Assembly (NCBI RefSeq): GCF_004193775.1
Contig: NC_041002.1
Coordinates: 14,894,113-14,958,112 of the forward strand
DNA length: 64,000 bases
Source: Glycine soja
Lineage: Eukaryota > Streptophyta > Magnoliopsida > Fabales > Fabaceae
Direction: 5' to 3'
Under the pieces are notes generated by a model, which saw nothing but the letters and a program-made list of their open reading frames with translations, was not told the DNA's origin and made no database searches. The position numbers and the translations under genes are program-made. Shown here piece by piece: positions 10,683 to 18,522 of this stretch (positions are counted from its first letter, which is position 1; the number at the start of each line of letters is the position of its first letter).

Positions 10683-11114
10683 ATGGCAGCGCAGTTCAGC
10701 CATGACCGAGTGGAGATGGAGTGCCTAGAGGGAGTTTGGGAGACCCTCGAAGGCAATGCGAGGTGCCGATTCCGTGGCACGATCCGACTCACGGCTACTT
10801 CGTTGGTACATCCAGAGGAATCAGCACGCACGCTTCAGCGCACTGTGGAGTGGATATTACCTACACCTACTCTATATCTACTAGTGGAGCCAGTCCAAGT
10901 GATTGAGGTGACGTCATCTGAGGAAGACCCCGAGGAGGACCCAGAGGAGCTACCTCCTGAGCCTGCTGTGGATGCTCTTGACTTTCTAGAGGGTGATGAG
11001 GACCCACTCCCTGAGGTGGATTCTCCCGAGGACGTCATGTCGACATCTGAGGCAGACTCTACGGAGGAGAGTGGTCCCGGAGGGATAGCGACTAGTGGAG
11101 GTTCTTCATCATAG
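10683..11114 (+). CDS. LTR-embedded acidic accessory protein, 143 aa (copy 1)
   Basis: I do not recognise a family. The ATG at 10683 follows a splice-acceptor-like TTGTAG. The N-terminal half (residues 1-70) is of mixed composition, with conserved blocks RVEMECLEG, WETLEGN and RTLQRTVEWILPTP. Residues 71-140 are strongly acidic (VQVIEVTSSEEDPEED, LDFLEGDEDPLPEVDSPED) and end in a Gly/Ser tail. VIEV followed by Ser and acidic residues resembles a SUMO-interacting motif. No signal peptide or membrane segment is seen. The second LTR copy (47440-47871) has the same length with no indel. By hand count 29 codons differ silently and 20 change the residue, which points to purifying selection on a real protein. 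Because it lies in the LTR it is carried at both ends of the element and upstream of gag in the genomic RNA. Function unknown; a nuclear or chromatin-facing role is speculation. Confidence 0.75.
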   Translation: MAAQFSHDRVEMECLEGVWETLEGNARCRFRGTIRLTATSLVHPEESARTLQRTVEWILPTPTLYLLVEPVQVIEVTSSEEDPEEDPEELPPEPAVDALDFLEGDEDPLPEVDSPEDVMSTSEADSTEESGPGGIATSGGSSS

Positions 11115-11704
11115 CAGACGGCTCCTTAGATTAGGATTATATACTTTTTGGGGGTGGGTGTATCTAATACAGATAGTTAGGTTTACTCTTTTGGTTTTTG
11201 TATGGGTAGACCTATTGTATAGGAATTTGATGATTGTATACATGTGTCTGAAGCCACCACATTGGATACCTTTGCTCTGGATGTCACTATGTATTTTGCA
11301 AAACTCCCATATTTGGGACAGCTTTAGATTATGAATGTACTTATGTTTAATCTTGTTATTTGAAAAGAACGTGTTAACAAACTTTATTTGAAAAGGAGTT
11401 CACCGACCGTATTTCATTTTATTATTTTACACGTGACGACCTGAAATGATGGCTGGTATACTTTTATTTTTGAAAGAGCAACATATTTTAGAGGTTATGC
11501 GTGATCAGAAAGAAATGACTCCGAATAGAGTTGTGAACTGGCTATTCAGGACTCTATAGTGATGACTTTCCTTCTGAACTTAATTACTATGAAAAAGAGA
11601 AAGGAATGAAAAAGAAAAAGAAAAAGAAAAAAAAATTTCCCATGGTTTTTGTTATTTAAATCATTATTATTAAACCAGTCATTATTTAGGGATGCCACAA
11701 ATGG

Positions 11705-11716
11705 TGGTATCAGAGC
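11705..11716 (+). promoter_or_regulatory. Primer binding site, initiator tRNA-Met type
   Basis: TGGTATCAGAGC, the standard plant PBS complementary to the 3' end of initiator tRNA-Met, starting five bases after the LTR end at 11699. It fixes the 5' LTR boundary. Confidence 0.93.
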
Positions 11717-11991
11717 AAAAGTTGGATTCTAGTGAACCTGTTTATGGTCTTGCTGTGTGAATGTTGTGTATCTCTGAAACTTGGGAGTAGGTTTCGGGGA
11801 GTGACATTAAGTCACACATTGTGTGTATTTCTACTTTCTTGTCTTAAGCAGGAATGTGCAATTGATTCTGTAGAATTGTTGTGTGTATATGTATGTATAG
11901 AGAGAAGGATATTGTTGTAACTGTCATAGCCTGTGTGGTCACTCTCTCAGTAGAATTTCTTGGGTACTAATAGCTTCCCTACAGGTTAGGT
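11717..11991 (+). other. Tekay-1 leader between PBS and gag
   Basis: About 275 bases with no conserved frame. A CTTCCCTACAG acceptor-like sequence lies just before the gag start region. No function assigned. Confidence 0.5.
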
Positions 11992-12759
11992 ATGGCAGGA
12001 CGTGGTAGGGATCAGAACCGTGATGTTCTAGACCGCATCACAGCTGTGCTGGAAACTCTAGTGCAGGAACGTGATGTGGAGCCGGCAGAGTATCGAGGAC
12101 TCATGGCTTTCCGTAAGAACCACCCGCCGAAGTTCAGTGGAGACTATGATCCAGAAGGTGCTAGGTTGTGGTTAGCGGAGATTGAGAAGATTTTCGAGGC
12201 GATGGGTTGCCTCGAGGAGCATAAGGTCCCTTATGCGACATTCATCCTCCAAGGAGAAGCCGAGAATTGGTGGAAGTTTGTGAAGCCTTCATTTGCTGCA
12301 CCTGGAGGCGTGATTCCTTGGAATGCCTTCAAGGACAAATTTCTAGAAAATTATTTTCCACGAGATCTCAGGAAGCGGAAGGCGAGGGAATTTCTGGATC
12401 TGAAGTAGGGGAACATGTCTGTTGGGGAATACACGACCAAATTTAATGAACTTCTACAGTATTGGCCTCAATACCAAGATGCTCGGAATGAAGAAGATTT
12501 ATGTGCTCAATTTGAGAATGGGCTTCGATTGGAGATTCAGCAGGCGGTTAGCTATATGCAGATCACAGATTTTAATCAGTTGGTGACAAAGTGCAGGATT
12601 TTTGAGGACAAGATGAAGGAGAGGCAAGCTAGAGGCTTTGGAGGACCACAGAGAAGCCATCCTTTAAGAGGAAACAGTAGTAAGAGGATGAAGCCATATT
12701 CCAGCAACAAGGGGAAACAACCTATGGCTACGTCCACCGTGAGCCAGTCAAAGGGATAA
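11992..12759 (+). pseudogene. Tekay-1 gag, one in-frame stop, C-terminus lost
   Basis: Starts MAGRGRDQNRDVLDRI. The retrotransposon_gag domain follows: FRKNHPPKFSGDYDPEGARLW, YATFILQGEAENWW, FKDKFLENYFPRDLRKRKAREF, VGEYTTKFNELL, CRIFEDKMKERQ. One stop, TAG at 12406-12408, falls where the family has Gln (CAG to TAG). The basic tail (SHPLRGNSSKRMKPYSS) breaks off at about 12752, before any CCHC zinc knuckle, where sequence jumps into the 3' LTR. Gag assembles the particle and binds RNA; this copy lacks pol entirely. Confidence 0.9.
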
Positions 12760-13295
12760 CGACTAGTGGAGGTTCTTCATCATAGCAGACGACTCCTTAG
12801 ATTAGGATTATATACATTTTTGGGGTGGGTGTATCTAGTACAGATAGTTAGGTAATTGGATACCTTTTCTCTAGATGTCACTATGTATTTTGCAAAACTC
12901 CCATATTTTGGATAGCTTTAGATTATGAATGTACTTATGTTTAATCTTGTTATTTGAAAAGAACGTGTTAACAAACTTTATTTGAAAAGGAGTTCACCGA
13001 CCGTATTTCATTTTATTATTTTACACGTGACGACCTGAAATGATGGCTGGTATACTTTTATTTTTGAAAGAGCAACATATTTTAGAGGTTATGCGTGATC
13101 GGAAAGAAATAACTCCGAATAGAGTTGTGAACTGGCCATTCAGAACTTTATAGTGATAACTTTCCTTCTGAACTTAATTACTGTGAAAAAGAGAAAGGAA
13201 TGAAAAAGAAAAAAAAAAAAGAAAAAAAAAATTTCCCATGGTTTTTGTTATTTAAATCATTACTATTAAACCAGTCATTATTTAGGGACGCCACA
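12753..13295 (+). mobile_element. Tekay-1 3' LTR, last 543 bp
   Basis: Nearly identical to 11082-11699 of the 5' LTR apart from a roughly 75-bp deletion near 12852 and short length changes. The first 3.3 kb of this LTR are missing. The high similarity to the 5' LTR implies recent insertion and a later large deletion. Confidence 0.92.
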
Positions 13296-13300
13296 CAACT

Positions 13301-13611
13301 CGCAAAGTCAAGCTCGTCCGCAAAAAATCACTAAAAAAGATTTTAAGGTTCGATACCTTAGTTTTTCTCACCAAGTAAAAATGGATCATTTTAAGGTCCA
13401 ACGCCTTAAAAGGACCACCTTCCAAGTAAAAAGAATTGCTTGATTCACCCTTAAGAAAGAACTACGTAGGTCTGATTTCCTCTTCGATGGAGGGTACGTA
13501 GGAGCAAGAGCCCCGCTTTTGTCAACCTCAAAAATAAAAAAGGGAAATAAAAGTTTAGATACACAATTTCACACAATTCTAATTTAAGGCTGTTGTCCTT
13601 TGGGACAAATG
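13301..13611 (+). mobile_element. W 5' LTR, second part, truncated
   Basis: Continues the LTR broken at 7784 (compare 29755 to about 30066). It breaks at about 13611, roughly 190 bases before the LTR end. The true LTR 3' end, the PBS and the first part of ORF1 are deleted, and the sequence runs straight into ORF1 coding homology. Confidence 0.88.
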
Positions 13612-14597
13612 TTCCGTTGATAGGGACGAGGGGTTGTATTAACTATAATCTCGCACTTGCCATAAGACAGTTAGGGTACCCCAAGAGGGGAGCACCGATG
13701 GAAGAAAGCCTCTCGCCTTTCCTTGTGAGAGATTTCGGCGCGCAAAGTCTCAAGATTGCACAAAGAGTCCACAAGGCGTGGAAAAGCCCGTTAAGGAAAG
13801 ATAAAGAACTTAGGGGCATCCGTAATGGCATCATCGGTGGTTATCATGAATGGCTAAGAGTTCATACACGAGGGTTAGATTGGCTCTCCAAGTTGAAAAT
13901 TATCAACGAGGAGAACTTCGAAGCTCCGGAAGAGGATGAAGAAATCCAAGCTCTAAAATCAGAGCTAGGAAAGGCATGACTCGCCAAAGAAAAATTCAAG
14001 TCAGCCGCTACAAATATCCGGAAAGAGTGTGCCGAGTTACGAGAGGAAAATGCGGCTACCGCAAGAGCCCTTGAACAAGAAACCAAGAGGGCTCGCAAGG
14101 AAAAGCATGGCCGAGATAAATTCCGAGGAGCTTTGTGGGGCAGCAACAATGAGCTCAAGCTCCGGAGAGAGGAAAGAGACCAGTCACGAGTACATCGCAT
14201 GGTCTTAAAGGAGGAGTTAGCTGCATGCTCAAGATCCAAGAGGAGTTTGGCCCAACACTTAGAAGCCACGGAGCAAAGCATGCTAGCTATAATAGGGCAG
14301 TATAAAGAAGAGTTAAACTAGTCTTTGACCCATGAACAAAAACTAGTAGAGGACTTCGCACAAGCGTATGCCGAGAAGGAAGCAAGAGGGAGGGTGATTG
14401 ATGCATTGCATCAAGAAGCGACCATGTGGATGGATAGGTTCACCTTGACCTTAAATGGAAGTCAAGACCTCCCGCGACTGCTAGCCAAAGCAAAGGCCAT
14501 CGCTGAAGTGTGTTCAGCCCCAGAAGAAATTCATGGGCTAATCAATTACTGTCAACATATGATAGATTTAATGGCCCATATAATTAGAAACCGTTAG
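13612..14597 (+). pseudogene. W ORF1 remnant (Ogre pre-gag ORF, C-terminal part)
   Basis: Encodes the C-terminal part of the extra ORF that Ogre elements carry before gag. It begins VPLIGTRGCINYN and continues through LSPFLVRDFGAQS, HKAWKSPLRKDKELRGI and GGYHEWL. A long charged coiled coil follows (ATNIRKECAELREENAATA, ELKLRREERDQS), and it ends MIDLMAHIIRNR. It is collinear with element Y (43196-44374, minus). Stops are TGA at 13977-13979, where Y reads Arg, and TAG at 14319-14321. The N-terminal domain, seen in Y and resembling the legume DUF7745-type region, is deleted. The role of ORF1 in Ogre elements is unknown. Confidence 0.85.
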
Positions 14598-14841
14598 GTT
14601 CTGTTGTAACACTTTTGTATGATATTGGCTAGATAAAAGCTTTGTTCCTTTTTATAAAAAGAGAAGTTCTGAAACTCATCACGTTATCTAAAAAAGGCCT
14701 TGAGGTGGATCCAAGTGCTCTGATCATTCATTAGCATATTCATGTTTTGGTGGCATACTCACCACTGTTTGTTTCTTTAGGGAACTCACCATAACTAAAA
14801 AAGCGCAAAGGCACCCCTATAACACTCGATCCAGAAGTAAG

Positions 14842-16472
14842 ATGGATAACGAAGAGGGAGTGCAAGAACAGATGAAGGCCGACCTATCGGCCTTAAAAGA
14901 TCAAATGGCTTCTATCATGGAGGCCATGCTAAAACTTCAAAAAACTATAGAAGATAATGCTACGGCGGCCGCTTCCAATACAGCTAGGGAAGCGGAACCG
15001 GTGCTACATCCCGCAATAAACTTGGGCCGAGACAGAAACACGACGGGTTTCAATCGGAGGTATAGTCCTCAAGCCTACCCTTATGGTTTGCCTCCAAACT
15101 TCACTCCCCGTACTGCTCCAGACGATTTGAGCCAAGCCCCTACCTTCAAGGAATAACTCCCTCCTCATGCCGACTATCCTCTGCAGGAAGATGATGAAGG
15201 AGATGCCCATTTAGGCCCTCTACTTCCCCTCAAGGAACCATTCCCCCATGAGTTGCCCCAACCAAACATAGTCCGCCACGTCTCGTCTCCATCCGCACTT
15301 GTTAAGGAACTTGTTCCCTTTGCAAAAGACATGGGAAAGATTGATCTACTTGAAGAGAGGCTGAGAGCGGTAGAAGGCCTCGGCAACTATCCGTTCTCGG
15401 ATTTAGCGGATCTGTGTCTGGTACCTGACATCATCATTCCCCCAAGTTTAAAGTACTAGATTTTGATAAATACAAAGGGACGACGTGTCCAAAAGGTCAT
15501 CTTCAGATGTATTGCCAAAGGATGGGGGCATATTCTATGAACGAAAAGCTGTTAATGCATTTCTTTCAAGACAGCTTAGCCAAAGTAGCGGTGGCATGGT
15601 ACACCAATCTGGAAGCTTCTCAGATCCAGTCATGGAAAGACTTGGCAACTGCCTTCATTAGGCAGTACCAATACAACACGGATATGGCTCCTGATCGGAA
15701 CCAACTTCAGAGCATGACCAAGCGGGAACATGAGTCCATTAAAGAATATGCTCAAAGGTGGAGAGACCTAGCAGCCCAAGTCGTCCTGCCTATGACTGAA
15801 AGGGAAATGATCACGATTATGGTAGATACGTTGCCCACGTTCTACTACGAGAAGCTGATAGGATATATGCCAGCTAACTTTGCAGACCTCGTCTTCACCG
15901 GAGAAAGAATCGAGTCCGGATTGAGAAAAGGCAAGTTTGAATATGCCTCCAACGTTGCCCCCAACAACAATAGAAGAGCCCCAGTGGTGGGCACACAGAA
16001 AAAGTAAGGAGATACCCACGCGGTCACCACCGCCCCAACATGGATGAAAATGCCCCAAAACGCCCAAAACTCATACCAACACAACCACCCGAACTTTTCG
16101 ATCCGAGCCGGAAGTTCCCTCCCAACTCAAGTGGAAGGGCCTCCCGCAACAGAAAAAATGCCTGCCCAACACACAGCTCCAGCCATTCCCCGGCCAGCCA
16201 ATAATACAACTCCTGGCGCGAGCTATAACAATGCACGACACCCCCCGAAAGACGAGTTCTCTCCTGTTCCCATGGCATATTCCGAGTTGTGGCCCTCATT
16301 ATTGGAAAATCATTTGGTGGTGGCCATACCCGGGAAGGTCTTCCAGCCACCATACCCCAAGTGGTACAACTCGAATGCCACATGCGCGTACCATAGTGGA
16401 GCCCCCGGACACAACATTGACTCTTGCCTGCCATTCAAGTATAAGGTGCAACACCTAATAAATGTCGGCTGA
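14842..16472 (+). pseudogene. W gag (Ogre/Tat), disrupted
   Basis: Starts MDNEEGVQEQMKADLSALKD, with a short heptad-like stretch, then YGLPPNFTP. The core follows: KGHLQMYCQRMGAY, LAKVAVAWYTNLEAS, FIRQYQYNTDMAPDRNQL and YAQRWRDLAAQV. A CHHC knuckle (CAYHSGAPGHNIDSC) is at about 16381-16425. Breaks: TAA at 15154-15156, a one-base loss near 15440 and TAA at 16005-16007. The final TGA at 16470-16472 is in frame with the protease region. Compared with the minus-strand copies A and Y the order and spacing are the same, so the breaks are decay of an originally complete gag. Confidence 0.92.
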
Positions 16473-16475
16473 CTA
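16470..16475 (+). promoter_or_regulatory. In-frame UGA-CUA at the gag/pro boundary
   Basis: TGA followed by CTA, in frame between gag and the protease region. UGACUA is a known efficient stop-codon readthrough context. Element Y has TGA (followed by CTG) at the same codon, while copy A has TGG there. It may be a translational control point or a shared mutation. Confidence 0.4.
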
Positions 16476-18373
16476 TCATTCCAAGAGGAGGGCCCCAACG
16501 TTAAAACCAATCCACTAGCCAGTCATGGAGGAGCTAGCGTAAACGCCATCGAAAGGGATAGGCCGTCAGGGTCAAAGAGATTAGAAGATGTGGCTAAGTC
16601 TAGACAATTCATCTACCAGTCGTTGCAGGCAGAATGCATGGTCTCTCGTGGCGGAGGCGAAAGTGACGAATGTCTGTTTCATCTCAGGGAATCACACGAC
16701 ATGGAAACCTGCCCCGCGGTGGAAGAGTTACTTCAACGGCTCATGGACTGGGGGCAGCTCGAAGTGTCCAAGGGAAATAGGGAAGAACCGCAGATTTGCA
16801 TGCAGTCGGCAGAAAGGAAAGTTCCCCCAACCCCCAAAGCCCTAGTAATATGTTTCACTAGGAATGTCACCGGCTCCATATCCAAGTACCCCTCGATAGT
16901 GCCCAAGCCAACGCCGTTTTCCTACCAAAGCAATAAGGCCGTTCCATGGAAGTATACCCCTCTCGCTTTTGGAGAAAGGGCTGCAACCGAGGTTGACTCC
17001 TTGTCAGCCAAGGTGACCAACATTACCGGCCTTAGCGGCGTAACCCGCAGTGGCCGGGTGTTCGCTCCCCCTCACTCGGCGGAATTGCCCTCTAAGGGGA
17101 AAACACCCATGATCCAAGAGCCCGCAGACGTGGCCACCTCCTCAAAAGAAGTGGATCCCCTGGTGGTAAAAGGAGCTGAAAAGAAAGAAGGTCTTCAAGG
17201 AAAGACAGTGACCTTGGAAGAGGCTCATGAGTTTCTTCGGCTCATCCAACAAAGCGAGTTTAAAGTAGTTGAGCAATTGAATAAAACTCCGGCAAGGATC
17301 TCTTTGCTCGAACTGCTCATAAACTCCGAGCCTCATCGTGCACTATTGGTAAAGGTCCTCAACGAAGCCCACGTAGCACACGACATCTCAGTTGAGGGTT
17401 TTGAAGGCATTGTTAATCATATAACTACTAATAACTATATCGCGTTCGCGGAAGAAGAGATTCCCGTCGAGGGGAGAGGGCACAACAAAGCTCTACATGT
17501 GTCTGTCAGATGCATGGACCATGTCGTCGCTAAGGTGCTCATCGACAATGGTTCAAGTTTAAATGTGATGCCAAAGACCACCTTGGAGAAACTTCCTTTT
17601 AATGCGTCACGTCTAAAGCCAAGTTCCATGGTAGTACGAGCCTTTGACGGTAGTCGGCGGGAGGTGATGGGGGAAATCGACATCCCCATTCAGACAGGCC
17701 CCCACACTTGCAATGTGGTTTTTCAAGTGATGGACATAAATCCCGCCTACAGCTGCCTTTTGGGGAGACCCTGGATTCACGCGCTAGGAGTGGTCCCTTC
17801 GACGCTTCACCAGAAATTGAAATTCGTGGTTGGTGGACTCTTGGTGATAGTGTCAGGCGAAGAAGATATGTTGGTGAGCTGCCCCTCCTCCGCACCATAT
17901 GTAGATGCAGCGGAAGAATCATTGGAAACAGCTTTCCAATCCTTCGAGGTGGTGAGTTGTGCCTCTGTGGAAACAAGTCCGTTGCTGCCTTGTCTCTCTA
18001 ATGTGGCCCTAATGGTGGCACGGGTAATGCTCAGGCACGGTTATGAGCCCGGAATGGGTCTGGGCAAGGACAGCCACGGGAATGCCGATGTGGTCGACAT
18101 TAGGGGGAACCCGTACAAATATGGGTTAGGGTATGAACCCGGGAAACCGAGAAGAAGGAATGCGCCATCAAGACTCCGGGCAGATAGGGCATGGCTCGGC
18201 CATGTTAGCCAGTGTTTCACAAGTGTCAGGATAATGTTCGAGGAAGAGGTGGCGGCAATAGGAGAGGAGTCTCCACAAGATACGCCAAGTTTCGTGCGAC
18301 CATGCCATCCCAATTCCCAAGTGGGGAACTGGCGCGTGATGAGCCAGTCGGAAGTCTATACCACTGATTCAAT
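16473..18373 (+). CDS. W protease region with G-patch domain
   Basis: Open for its full length. The N-terminal part matches Y (second knuckle-like region, LHNMETC-type motif). The aspartic protease is near 17430-17830: FAEEEIPVEGRGHNKALHV, then the active site VLIDNGSSLNV with Asp-Asn-Gly in place of the usual Asp-Thr/Ser-Gly, then YSCLLGRPWIHALG as the flap/C-terminal motif. A G-patch (about 18024-18140, GYEPGMGLG and YGLGYEPG) follows; such domains bind RNA. A G-patch next to a retroviral-type protease is also known in betaretroviruses. The exon ends at 18373 inside the last ATG. This is the best-preserved coding segment of W. Confidence 0.9.
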
Positions 18374-18522
18374 GTAATTAGAGGCTATAGATTCCTTTCT
18401 CTTTCGTTTTGTGAAACCTACCTTATTAAATAAACAAATAGATCTTGTTTCATTTGTTCTTGCGATTCTACCTTTTCTCATATCATTTTGCATGTTTTTG
18501 TTTTTTGTCTTGATTGGTATAG
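18374..18522 (+). other. Intron between protease and RT exons
   Basis: The donor is AAT|GTAATT and the acceptor is GGTATAG|ATG. The 149-bp interval is AT-rich with a T-rich tract before the acceptor. Removal keeps the frame: two bases of the upstream codon join one base downstream, continuing into 'CEGRFFEDPN'. Ogre elements are known for a spliced intron at this position. Element Y keeps the same donor (AT|GTAACC at 39430, minus). Without splicing, the protease frame stops at 18375-18377. Confidence 0.8.

Larger units (their letters stand above)
7785..11699 (+). mobile_element. Tekay-1 5' LTR (3.9 kb)
   Basis: TGTGACATCC to GATGCCACA, followed directly by the PBS. It contains a TATATATA promoter candidate (8067-8078), a CT-rich leader (8320-8420), a possible intron (8535-10676), the TAATCGATTA array (10161-10553) and the 143-codon ORF (10683-11114). 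The solo LTR at 44601-48451 is collinear with it. Apart from the ORF, the long open frames here (8141-8560, 9453-9839 minus) are not maintained in the second copy. Confidence 0.92.
7785..13295 (+). mobile_element. Tekay-like Ty3-gypsy element, pol deleted (Tekay-1)
   Basis: Flanked by the 5-bp duplication CAACT (7780-7784 and 13296-13300). It begins TGTGACATCC and ends ACGCCACA. Structure: a 3915-bp 5' LTR, an initiator-tRNA-Met PBS, a gag with one stop, then a direct jump into the last 543 bases of a 3' LTR. All of protease to integrase and most of the 3' LTR are gone. The very long LTR, PBS type and gag sequence fit the Tekay/Del chromovirus lineage; the chromodomain that would settle it is lost. 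Confidence 0.93.

Noticed and set aside
10835..11038. Minus-strand Ser/Gly-rich frame opposite the acidic ORF
   Set aside because: Mirror of the acidic coding strand; its low-complexity composition follows from GAG/GAC codons on the other strand.
17142..18313. Several minus-strand frames over the W protease
   Set aside because: Shadows of the conserved plus-strand protease/G-patch frame.
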